NCBI RefSeq assembly: GCF_001887355.1 | Contig: NZ_MPIN01000008.1 | Coordinates: 485,840 to 549,839, forward strand | DNA from: Cystobacter ferrugineus | GTDB lineage: Bacteria > Myxococcota > Myxococcia > Myxococcales > Myxococcaceae | Reading direction: 5' to 3' | DNA length: 64,000 nt | In this document: one piece after another, positions 45,025 to 53,406 of the stretch | Numbering within the stretch: the first letter of the stretch is position 1 | How the letters are laid out: each line of letters starts with the position of its first letter | The notes under the pieces: model-generated | Seen by the model: the letters and a program-made list of their open reading frames with translations, nothing else | Database searches by the model: none | What the model was told of the DNA's origin: nothing | Program-made: the position numbers and the translations under genes

Positions 45025-46839
45025 CTACTGCGCGAGGACCGTCACCGTCCGGATCCGGGTGGTCGTGTGGCCCGCGAGATCGGTGAGGCTGTAGGTGATG
45101 GGATAGGTGCCGGGGACGTGGCTGTTGACCGTGCCGGAGATCTGGATCCGGCTCCAGCCGCTGTCCCAGGGCGCATAGCCCCCATCGCACGTGTCCTCGC
45201 CCCGGGCGCCCTGCTCCTGGTAGGGCGCGTGCAGGGGCAGGGTGAGTTCCTGCGGGCCATTCAAATACAAATGGGGCGCGAGGGTGTCGACGACCGTCCA
45301 CTCCGTGAAGCACGCCGTGGTGTTGCCGGAGAGATCCGTTGCCGAGACCGAGCCGGTGAAGCGTCCCGGAGAGCCGTAATACTGGGGCTGACTGCCGAGG
45401 CCCCACAGGCCGCAGTTGTCACTGAACTCGACGTCGTCCGTGTCGCTCATGCCGCCGTAGGTGCACTCTATTTCCACGCGCGCGGGGCAGGTCAGGATGG
45501 GCGGGGAGACATCGTTCGTGCACGAGTTCTCGCTGACGAGCCGGAAGTAGGTACGGTTCCGCTGCACACCCCGAGCGTCATACTGGGTGTAGGCGACCAG
45601 GAATTGGGAAGGTGCCTGGGCGGCGATTCCCACCCAATCCAGTGGCGAGTCCTCGTGGAACCCGGAGAGCCAATCCTCCGCCTGGGATTCGAGCGTTCCC
45701 AGGGGAGACACCCGAGTGGTCATCAACCGGCGGCGGCCATACTCATCCGTGGTCTGCCAGAGCACCCGGTAGTCCTGCCCGTCGTAGGTCACATCGAAGG
45801 GGGCTTTGAACCAGGAGTCATTCGGCACGGGCAGCTCGACCGGTGAGCCCACGGGGATGTCCGCCGGGTCGAGCAACGCACCGTCCGAGGTGCGCACCCG
45901 CCGGGCCTTCAACGTGTTGCCCTCGCTCCAGAGCACGAGGAACTCTCCCTCCCGCGCGGCGACGCGGACCTTGCCCGCGACCGCCGGGGAGATGGACAGG
46001 GGAACAGGGTCGAGCACCTGCCCCGCGGCGTCGAGGCGTGCCGCCTTCACTCCTCCTCCTTTCTCGGCCCACACCACGAGGCTGCTGCCGCCATGAGAAG
46101 CGGTGTGGAGCGAGGACGCCCCGGAGGTGTCACCGATGGCGATGGCTCCCGACTCGATGTACGTCCCGTTCGAGGGACGGATCCGCACGCCCATGATCTG
46201 GCGCTTCACGTCCCCGGCCACGGAATCCCAGTAGTAGCCGGAGAAGGCCACCAGGTAGTTCGTCCCGTCGAAGGACACGGAAGGCGTTTCGTGGGGCAGG
46301 CCATAGGGATCCGGTGGGCTGATGACCAGGGGAGAGGGATCGAGGACCACTCCATCCGAGGCTCGTACCCGCGCGCCCCTGAGACGTGGTCCGATGATGG
46401 GATCCATCCAGGTGACCAGGAAGTGGGTGCCGTCGAAGGCCACCGAGGGCAGGTATTCGACCGAGGGGGTCGCGCCGATGCGGAGGGGAGAAGCGTCCAG
46501 TTGCACACCGTCCGACGCCCGCACCCGGACCCCGAGGATGTCCGGCCAGTCCCCCTCCTCTACCCAGACAACGAGGTAGATGCCCTGACCCGCGGCAACC
46601 GTGACCTGGGCGTGATTGATCGCGGAGGTACCCGGAAGGGTATTCACGAGGGTTTCGGCCCAGGGCTGGATGAGGGAGCCGAAGCCGAGGGGCTTCTGGG
46701 TCTGGCTCGAGGAGACGGGCTCCCCGGGCATGGTGGCCTCCGTTGGACCACAGGCGGAAAGCAGGCCCAGGAGGGGAAGGCCGCGCGTCAGCGCGCGCCA
46801 GGGAGCGTGGAGTCGAGAACCACGGGGGCAGATTGGCAT
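45025..46839 (-). CDS. Large surface lipoprotein with propeller-like repeats and HYR/DUF5011-like C-terminus
   Basis: 604 residues. The start at 46839 follows CGAGGTATTTCC and gives a signal ending LLGLLSACGP. Residues about 70-430 contain a repeated unit (VRASDGVQLDASPLRI, VRASDGVVLDPSPLVI, VRTSDGALLDPADIPV with SVAFDGTHFLVTW, SVSFDGTNYLVAF), like a beta-propeller. After two cysteine-rich Ig-like segments (DVSPPILTCPARVEIEC) a DUF5011-type domain ends the protein (PGTYPITYSLTDLAGHTTTR). Such proteins are abundant on myxobacterial surfaces; function unknown. Confidence 0.75.
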   Translation of the reverse strand: MPICPRGSRLHAPWRALTRGLPLLGLLSACGPTEATMPGEPVSSSQTQKPLGFGSLIQPWAETLVNTLPGTSAINHAQVTVAAGQGIYLVVWVEEGDWPDILGVRVRASDGVQLDASPLRIGATPSVEYLPSVAFDGTHFLVTWMDPIIGPRLRGARVRASDGVVLDPSPLVISPPDPYGLPHETPSVSFDGTNYLVAFSGYYWDSVAGDVKRQIMGVRIRPSNGTYIESGAIAIGDTSGASSLHTASHGGSSLVVWAEKGGGVKAARLDAAGQVLDPVPLSISPAVAGKVRVAAREGEFLVLWSEGNTLKARRVRTSDGALLDPADIPVGSPVELPVPNDSWFKAPFDVTYDGQDYRVLWQTTDEYGRRRLMTTRVSPLGTLESQAEDWLSGFHEDSPLDWVGIAAQAPSQFLVAYTQYDARGVQRNRTYFRLVSENSCTNDVSPPILTCPARVEIECTYGGMSDTDDVEFSDNCGLWGLGSQPQYYGSPGRFTGSVSATDLSGNTTACFTEWTVVDTLAPHLYLNGPQELTLPLHAPYQEQGARGEDTCDGGYAPWDSGWSRIQISGTVNSHVPGTYPITYSLTDLAGHTTTRIRTVTVLAQ

Positions 46840-47039
46840 GGAAATACCTCGTGACCGTCGGGCTGGGGGAGTGAGGACGGAAGCCACACCATACGCACTC
46901 TCCGCTATTCACGCATGTGCCGAAAGTCATGTATAATCTGACTTCGCTTGCCCGGCACCGCGAGCTCGACCCCTCGGGTGCCGAGCGGCTCATCTCACCC
47001 GCACGGGCATTCCTGGCTGGCCGTCGAAGCGGGAGCCCA

Positions 47040-47560
47040 TCACATCACATCGGGAAGAGAACCAGGAGCCAAGGCCGCCTCACGGGGGGCGAGCCTCCGC
47101 ATGGAACTCTTGCCCACCGCGACGTCCACCATCTTCCGCAAGCGCGTCCAGACACTCTCCTGCACATAGGGAATGCCGTACTTCTGGCACAGCGCGAGCA
47201 CCTTCGGCTGCACCCGCTGGTACTGGAGCATCGACAGGTCCGGGAAGATGTGGTGCTCGATCTGATAGTTGAGCCACAGGTGGAGGAAGTCGTTCAGATC
47301 GCCCCCGGTGCGGTAGTTGGCGGTGCCGATCACCTGATGGACGTAGCGCTCGCCCTTGCCCTTGGGTGCGAAGTCGAAGCGGTACAGGTCCTCGCCGGTG
47401 TGGTTGGGTCCTCCCACGGCGAAGGTGTGCAGGTTGGAGAGGATCTCCGCCATGAGCGAGTTGCACAGGGCACTGAAGGCGGCCCAGGTGCCCAGCGGCA
47501 GGAAGAGCGCGGGCAGCAGGACGAAATTCCAGGCGATCGCGGGACACGCGGGGGGACCTC
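47040..47560 (-). pseudogene. C-terminal fragment of a membrane fatty acid desaturase
   Basis: The minus frame from about 47560 reads AWNFVLLPALFLPLGTW, then LMAEILSNLHTFAVGGPNHT and LNYQIEHHIFPDLSMLQYQRV. The histidine box HxxHH-type motif QIEHHIF and the last helix region of front-end desaturases are present, ending normally at 47040. The N-terminal half with the first two histidine boxes is missing; upstream sequence shows no desaturase in any frame. It is therefore a decayed or truncated gene. A longer frame to 48083 exists but its upstream part is not desaturase-like. Confidence 0.7.
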
Positions 47561-47713
47561 GGTGGCTCGGGCAGGCACGACGAGGAGGAGGTCGCGATGA
47601 ACGGGCCCGCGAGGAATACTGGAGGACACACGGTATCCCTGGGCCGGTGGTTCCGAGAAGGGATCCGCGAGGGGAACGTCTCCTGGGACACCGACTGGTT
47701 TGAAGATACCGGC

Positions 47714-48031
47714 CTACTGCCTGGCCGCGGGATCCGCGCCCGGCGGCAGGCCCTCCACCAGCAGCATGTCCGTTTGGGTACACGCCTGACGGAGCGCCTT
47801 GGCCGGAGCGTACTCGGGCGAGTTCCACCACTCCCGGGCGCGCTCGTAGCTGGGGAACTCGAGGATCACGAACCGGGGCACGTCCCATGCGCCCTCGAGC
47901 ACTTCCGTCCTGCCGCCTCGCGCCAGATAGCGGCCCCCGTAGAGACCAATCGTCGGTGGCGCGAGCTGCTTGTACTTCTCGTACGTCTCCGCATCCTTCA
48001 CCGTGACTTCGACGACCACGTAGGCAGGCAT
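47714..48031 (-). CDS. DUF1330 family protein
   Basis: 105 residues starting MPAYVVVEVTVKDAETYEKYKQLAPPTI, with GGRYLARGG and the core VPRFVILEFPSYERAREWWNSPEY, the hallmark of DUF1330 (a ferredoxin-like, dimeric alpha/beta-barrel fold). Full family length. Function of the family is unknown. Confidence 0.9.
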   Translation of the reverse strand: MPAYVVVEVTVKDAETYEKYKQLAPPTIGLYGGRYLARGGRTEVLEGAWDVPRFVILEFPSYERAREWWNSPEYAPAKALRQACTQTDMLLVEGLPPGADPAARQ

Positions 48032-48155
48032 CCATTCCCCTTTCGCCAGGGAGCATCGTGCCTCGCGAAGACCCCCCCTCCAAGAGGAGGGGACTTCAGG
48101 TTGTCGTCGGCCCCGAAGAGAGGGGGCACACCGCGCGCCGGGCGCTGTTCCCGGC

Positions 48156-49622
48156 TCAGGGAGTCCAGTTCGCCATCGCCTGGGTGACGTAGGGCGTCAC
48201 CACCGCGGGCCGGCCCTGGCGCAGGCTCTCGAAGAAGGGGGTGAGCGCGCTCGGACCATTGTGCGCGAGCATCGTCGCCTGCGCGGCTTCGCGAGCGGAG
48301 AGCGGGCGCCTCAACAACTGCGCGCCCTGCGCGCACACCTGATCGTAGTTGTCCTGGATGAGCAGTCGCGACATGGGGATGCCACCGTTGTCCGTCATGG
48401 CATCGCGCAACGCCTGTCCATGCTCGCTCGAGAGCAGGGCCCGGGTGATGAAGCCCTCGCGGTTCTCCCCGTGGATGGCGGGCCGGCGGAGGTAGGCGGA
48501 GACATCCGACTCGCCCAGGTCGAGCGCCCGGATGTTCGCGGCCACGTCGGGGCGGCGCATGAGCGTCTCGTAGGTTTCCCCGCTGTTGGCCTGCCGCGGT
48601 AGCTGCGCGCGCAGTTGCGCGGCCCGGAACATGTTCTCGATATCCGCGTCCCCGAGCCCCGTCCGGGTCCGGAAGTCCGCGCCCTGCTCGGAGCTGGTGT
48701 ACTCGGCGATGCGGCGCTGCAGGCCCTCCTCGGTGTCCCCCCCGGCGGGGATCTGCGCCGAGATGGCCCTGTAGGCCTCGCGGGTGCTCTGGGCGATGTT
48801 CCCCAGGTCCTGGAGTTGCTGGGCCTCCAGGCCATAGTGGCGTGCCGCCTCGGGGTGCCGGGTGAGCACGTCCAGCGCGGTGCCTCCGATGAGCTGCCCC
48901 CGGCCGAACGAGGCGGGCGTCCCCGAGGCGTTGCGCAGCAGCGCCGGGCTCTCGCCAAGGACGGCATTCGCGCCGCTCTCCGCGGCCTCGACGGCCTGGA
49001 CGATCTGGGCGACGGGGCGCGGGAGCGTCGACACGGGCAGGCCGGCCGTGGCGTCCGCGGCCCCGGGGTTGATGGTGCTCTGGGTGCCGTACGTGGGGTC
49101 CGCCAGGGCTCGCGCCGTGATGCCCCGGGGAGAGATCTTCCCATCGCTCTGCCCCGCCACCTCGCGCTGGAAGCGGCGCAAGGCGTCCATCGTTTGAGGC
49201 ATGGCCTGCTCGGAGATGGGGTCCGTGCCAGAGGCATCGGCCTGCTCGGCGGCGTGGTCCGCTTCGCTCAGGTAGCCGAGTTGCTGCAACCGGTCCTGCA
49301 CCTGGCGCACGTCGCCAGGCTGGTTGGCGCCCCGGGCGCCCACCGAGGCCGTCAGGTTCAGGGTGACCGGGGAAGGCAGGGTCCGGGTCTCGGGGACGGG
49401 AGTCGCGACCTCCACGGGGGCCGTGACCTGGCCCCGGACCGGTGCGTCGAAGCCATCCCTTCCCCGAAGCGCCTGAACGGAGGGCCTGGTCGGGGTCTCC
49501 CCCTCAGCGGGGCGCTGGAGAGGAATGCGCCCGGTCCGGGCCAGTGGAGGGGATTCCCGGAACACCGTCTCCGGGTTGCGCGAGGGCGGGGATGGATGCC
49601 GCGACTCGGTTCGAGTGCGCAT
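48156..49622 (-). CDS. Protein with peptidoglycan-binding domain and a lysozyme-like region
   Basis: 488 residues; the ATG at 49622 is preceded by CAGGAGCC. Residues 1-85 are a Pro/Arg-rich tail without a signal peptide. Residues about 95-175 form a PG_binding_1-like domain (DVRQVQDRLQQLGYLSEAD ... TMDALRRFQREV ... DGKISPRGITARAL). Then IVQAVEAAESGANAVLG and SGTPASFGRGQLIGGTALDVL resemble the Glu-Ser and G-x-GQL motifs of lysozyme/transglycosylase folds. No export signal suggests release by another route (a secreted effector is possible). The lytic activity is inferred. Confidence 0.6.
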   Translation of the reverse strand: MRTRTESRHPSPPSRNPETVFRESPPLARTGRIPLQRPAEGETPTRPSVQALRGRDGFDAPVRGQVTAPVEVATPVPETRTLPSPVTLNLTASVGARGANQPGDVRQVQDRLQQLGYLSEADHAAEQADASGTDPISEQAMPQTMDALRRFQREVAGQSDGKISPRGITARALADPTYGTQSTINPGAADATAGLPVSTLPRPVAQIVQAVEAAESGANAVLGESPALLRNASGTPASFGRGQLIGGTALDVLTRHPEAARHYGLEAQQLQDLGNIAQSTREAYRAISAQIPAGGDTEEGLQRRIAEYTSSEQGADFRTRTGLGDADIENMFRAAQLRAQLPRQANSGETYETLMRRPDVAANIRALDLGESDVSAYLRRPAIHGENREGFITRALLSSEHGQALRDAMTDNGGIPMSRLLIQDNYDQVCAQGAQLLRRPLSAREAAQATMLAHNGPSALTPFFESLRQGRPAVVTPYVTQAMANWTP

Positions 49623-49898
49623 GGATAGGCTCCTGACGCGTCGCGCCGGGTTCCCAGTGCACGCGCCCATCTAAGGAAGGGGGCTCACGAACACGGCACG
49701 TGAACCGTTCGACGATGCAGGGGTTGTCGGCCCACCCCACCGCCGAGTTGTTTCTCGGCCCATGAAAAATCACGAAAAGGTGCGCTTCCGTGCCCCCGCG
49801 CCCTGGACTCGCACCAGGGTGGATGATTCCTGTCTGGATGAAAGCCAGCACGCCGGGGGGCTCATCGCCCGTCCTTCCTCCGTCCGGGGTGAAGCCCT

Positions 49899-51254
49899 AT
49901 GACCGGCGTCGCCATGAACCCTCCGTCCTTCCGTGTGATTCCCTCCCCCCGCGCCCTGCTCGCCACCACGGCGCTGCTGCTTCCCGCGCCCGTCCTCGCC
50001 GATCCGCTCGCGGAGCAGATCAAGGCCGATCTGCCGAACCTGCTCACGCTCTACCGCGACCTGCATGCCCATCCCGAGCTGAGCCTCCAGGAGAAGACGA
50101 CCTCGGCCCGGCTCGCCACGGAGGCGAAGAAGCTCGGCTTCACCGTGACACCCGGGGTGGGAGGAAATGGCGTGGTGGCGGTGCTCGAGAACGGACCCGG
50201 CCCGGTGCTCCTGGTGCGCACCGATCTGGACGGGCTCCCCGTCGAGGAGGCCACGGGGCTGCCCTACGCCAGCCAGGTGAAGGCCGTCACGCGCGAGGGC
50301 GCGCAGACGCGGGTGATGCATGCTTGTGGCCACGATCTCCACATGACGGCCTGGGTGGGCACCGCGCGCCGCCTGGCCGCTCTGAAGGAGCGCTGGTCCG
50401 GCACGCTCGTCATGATTGGACAGCCGGCGGAGGAGGTGGGAGTGGGGGCCCGGGCCATGCTGGCGGACGGGCTCTACACGCGCTTTCCCAAACCCCAGTT
50501 CGCGCTCGCCCTGCACGACGTCGCGGATCTTCCCGCGGGCACCGTGGGCTACTCGCGGGGCCACATGTCGGCGAACGTCGACTCCGTCGACATCCTGGTG
50601 AAGGGCGTGGGAGGCCATGGTGCCTCGCCCCATACGACCCGGGATCCCATCGTCCTCGCCTCGCGCATCGTCGGGACGCTCCAGACACTCGTCAGCCGGG
50701 AGATCGCGCCCCAGGAGACGGCGGTGGTGACCGTGGGCAGCTTCCTCGCGGGGAGCAAACACAACATCATCCCCAGCGAGGCCCGGCTCCAGCTCACCGT
50801 GCGCAGCTACTCGGCGGAGACGCGCCGCCATCTGCTCGAGGGCATCGCCCGGATCGCGCGCGGCGAGGCCATCGCCGCCGGCCTGCCCGAGGAGCACATG
50901 CCCGTCGTGACGACGAAGGAGGAGGAGTTCTATCCCTCCGTCTTCAACACCGGGCCCCTGACGGAGCGGCTCGTCGCCGCCTGGACCCGGCGCTTCGGCG
51001 CGGAGCGCGTGGTGGAGGTGCCACCGACGACCGGAGGTGAGGACTTCAGCCGCTATTCCCTGTCCGACAAGTCCATCCAGAGCATGCTCTTCGTGGTGGG
51101 CGGCGTCCCGCGGGCCCGGTGGGACGCGGCCGGAGGAGACCCCACGAAGCTGCCCTCGCTCCACAGCCCCCGATGGGCTCCCGATGCCGAGCCCACCCTT
51201 CAGACAGCCATCGAGGCGATGAGTACCGCCGCGCTCGATATCCTGGCGAAGTGA
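49899..51254 (+). CDS. Secreted M20D amidohydrolase (hippurate/aminoacyl hydrolase type)
   Basis: 451 residues with a signal peptide (LLATTALLLPAPVLA). Metal-binding motifs of M20D are present: HAHPELSLQE, VRTDLDGLPVEE, MHACGHDLHMTAW, GQPAEEVGVGARAML, and HGASPHTTRDP in the dimerisation domain, with PTTGGEDFSRYS near the end. Family members remove acyl groups from amino acids or peptides; export suggests use of extracellular N-acyl compounds or peptides. ATG at 49899 follows GGGGTGAAG. Confidence 0.9.
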   Translation: MTGVAMNPPSFRVIPSPRALLATTALLLPAPVLADPLAEQIKADLPNLLTLYRDLHAHPELSLQEKTTSARLATEAKKLGFTVTPGVGGNGVVAVLENGPGPVLLVRTDLDGLPVEEATGLPYASQVKAVTREGAQTRVMHACGHDLHMTAWVGTARRLAALKERWSGTLVMIGQPAEEVGVGARAMLADGLYTRFPKPQFALALHDVADLPAGTVGYSRGHMSANVDSVDILVKGVGGHGASPHTTRDPIVLASRIVGTLQTLVSREIAPQETAVVTVGSFLAGSKHNIIPSEARLQLTVRSYSAETRRHLLEGIARIARGEAIAAGLPEEHMPVVTTKEEEFYPSVFNTGPLTERLVAAWTRRFGAERVVEVPPTTGGEDFSRYSLSDKSIQSMLFVVGGVPRARWDAAGGDPTKLPSLHSPRWAPDAEPTLQTAIEAMSTAALDILAK

Positions 51255-51331
51255 TGTGGATGGACCCGGCGGCGGCCGCGAAGTAAGCCATGCCAACGGC
51301 GCTCCGCCTGTAACATCACTCCCCGAGGTAA

Positions 51332-52276
51332 GTGGTGCCCTCTCTTCGAATTGGCTCGCCTTGGAGGCGGGCCCTGCCGCGGGCATGGAGTCTTCTCTCC
51401 GTCTCGGCCGCTGCACTCCTTTGCCTATCCTGCTCCACCGCACACTGGTCGGCTCGTGGCTCGCCGCGCTCGGAGAGCCGCCCGCAGCGCCTCACCCCAC
51501 CCTTCCCAGCCCGCCTCCAGCCTCAAGCATCCTGGGGCGGTCATCTCACCGGTGGGAACGCTCAACTCCACCAATCCTGCGGCGCGGCTTGTGCCACCCC
51601 CATGAATGCGAGCACCGGAGAACTGCTCGCCCCCACGGCGACCCGGCTCGGTCCGGTGACCGAGAAAGTCGTTCGCGCCGTCGAAGCCGTGAAGGGCCTG
51701 CACACCCTGGAGCGAGCCCTCACTGGAGCGGAGTTGGACCGCTTGGAGGGCATCGTCAAGGAGTGCGTGGCGCAGGCCCACACGGACGTCAACGAGGCCT
51801 ACCAGCAGCAGAACGGGGGGTTTAAGTTCAAGAATGGCAAGTTCCCGAACGACGCCGAGTGTGATCGAGCCGTACGCTTCACGGAGCGAGGCCGGCCCAT
51901 CACCCTCTCCCAGGAACTCGGCATTCTGAAGCACGGCGCCGCCTTCGTCTGCATCAAAGAGCATCTTTCCAGGGAGTTCGGTGACAACTTCTCCATCGAG
52001 ACCCGCTACAAGGGGAACTCCGACACCGGCGGTGTAGTTCTCACGAATGATGGACCTGAGTCCCTTGTACCTGACCTCGTGGTGCACGCCACCCGGAACG
52101 CCACCGACGTGCAATGCGTCTATGAGTTCAAGTTTCCCTGTTACGAAAAACACAGGCTCGACCCCATGAACGCACCTCGAGTGAAGGAACAACTGACGGG
52201 CTACCAGAAACTCTCCAACAGGTGCCCCGTGGCACTCGTGACCCCGGGCGGTCTCAAGCAGCTTGGTATTGACTGA
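51332..52276 (+). CDS. Lipoprotein-type putative toxin with PD-(D/E)XK-like C-terminus
   Basis: 314 residues from a GTG start after GAGGTAA. The N-terminus (SLLSVSAAALLCLSCST) is signal-like with an imperfect lipobox. The C-terminal part has VPDLVVHATRNATDVQCVYEFKFPCYE: an Asp, about 15 residues, then E-x-K, the pattern of PD-(D/E)XK nucleases, with conserved-looking cysteines, then a helical LTGYQKLSNRCPVALVTPGG. I do not recognise a named toxin family. The DUF3396 gene begins at its last base, so this is inferred to be the toxin of a toxin-immunity pair, possibly passed between cells by outer-membrane exchange. Confidence 0.65.
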   Translation: MVPSLRIGSPWRRALPRAWSLLSVSAAALLCLSCSTAHWSARGSPRSESRPQRLTPPFPARLQPQASWGGHLTGGNAQLHQSCGAACATPMNASTGELLAPTATRLGPVTEKVVRAVEAVKGLHTLERALTGAELDRLEGIVKECVAQAHTDVNEAYQQQNGGFKFKNGKFPNDAECDRAVRFTERGRPITLSQELGILKHGAAFVCIKEHLSREFGDNFSIETRYKGNSDTGGVVLTNDGPESLVPDLVVHATRNATDVQCVYEFKFPCYEKHRLDPMNAPRVKEQLTGYQKLSNRCPVALVTPGGLKQLGID

Positions 52277-53328
52277 TGACCAGCCACTATCCACGCCTTC
52301 GTCTTCGTGGCACTACTTCAGACCGTTGGAAGCTGTACGACGGAGAGCCTCCGCGCCCACAGCGGGAGTTGCTCGCACGCGAAGTCATCCGCATCGCGTT
52401 CTACATGCCGCACGAACACCCTGAACTCTCCTCGGGGGTGAGCCACGCCATTGAGAGCTACATGCGCGCGGTGGGTCAGGGGCCCAGGACCATCAATTAC
52501 GTTCACTTTTCCCACGACGAAGGCTCCCGTTTGACGGAAGAGCGCTGGGGTTGGGCTCACCGCATTCTGAAAGAGGCGAAACGCTGGTCCTTCCCTGATG
52601 ATTATGAACCTTGGGAACGGAGGGAGATCGAAAAGAAAGGCTTTGAGCGAGGCCTCCTCTTCACCGGGAGCGACAACAGTCGGAATGGATACCAGCTAGA
52701 GTATCAGGCGCGCATTCCATGGCGGCCCGCTCCCAAGGAGACGATTGCGAGCTTGCTCACCGCGACGCTTCCCATTGAGTACCTCGAGGAACACGGACCA
52801 TCGCGTGTGCGTGAGTTGGCGCTCGACATGGCCTCCAAGCTGATGTTCGCCTCCGGGCACGCGGGACTGGCCCTTCACCTCTACCAGAACCTCCGGGTCA
52901 AGAACGCCGACTTTCGCGCCGAGGTCATGCGCCATCCCGGCATCGATCTCCGGCCCGCCTGGCTCAATGAGCAGTGGGTGGGCCTCCGGGTGGATGGAGT
53001 CCATTGGCTCAACTTTCTCGGACCGCCTGTTCTCACGCAACTCGGTGGAGCGACGGCCCTTCGTTCCCGGTTGCACTCCTCCGAGACGACGCTGGTGGAA
53101 CTCGCCGAGGATCGCGTCGTCGTCTCGCTTGGAGAGCAACCAGAGGCCGGAGACCTCACCACCGGCGAGACCCTTCTCGCGTACCGTGAGTTCGCCCGGG
53201 TGATGGAACCCTGGCTCGAGCCGCTGTTCCTACCGCGAACCACGGTGTCCGTTGATCCGCCCCGGTACACCACGCTTCGTGTCACCGAGGACGAGGCCCG
53301 ACGCTGGTGGAGACGATTCCTCGATTGA
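52276..53328 (+). CDS. DUF3396 (TsiV3-like, type VI immunity family) protein
   Basis: 350 residues. Segments AIESYMRAVGQG, GLLFTGSDNSRNGYQLEYQARIPW and DGVHWLNFLGPPVLTQLGG match DUF3396, known from the TsiV3 immunity protein and from many myxobacterial toxin-linked genes. No signal peptide, so it acts in the cytoplasm. It overlaps the upstream toxin candidate gene by one base (TGATG). Expected role: protect against that toxin. Confidence 0.85.
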   Translation: MTSHYPRLRLRGTTSDRWKLYDGEPPRPQRELLAREVIRIAFYMPHEHPELSSGVSHAIESYMRAVGQGPRTINYVHFSHDEGSRLTEERWGWAHRILKEAKRWSFPDDYEPWERREIEKKGFERGLLFTGSDNSRNGYQLEYQARIPWRPAPKETIASLLTATLPIEYLEEHGPSRVRELALDMASKLMFASGHAGLALHLYQNLRVKNADFRAEVMRHPGIDLRPAWLNEQWVGLRVDGVHWLNFLGPPVLTQLGGATALRSRLHSSETTLVELAEDRVVVSLGEQPEAGDLTTGETLLAYREFARVMEPWLEPLFLPRTTVSVDPPRYTTLRVTEDEARRWWRRFLD

Positions 53329-53406
53329 GGAAGGCCACCGCACTCGTACGCGGGAGGATCCATGGTAGCCTGCCCGCCTTCACGACAGCGGTTCAGGAGA
53401 CGAACG

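Noticed and set aside
47561..48083. Extending the desaturase to an ATG at 48083
   Set aside because: The added residues have no desaturase features and overlap the DUF1330 gene; only the C-terminal part is real.
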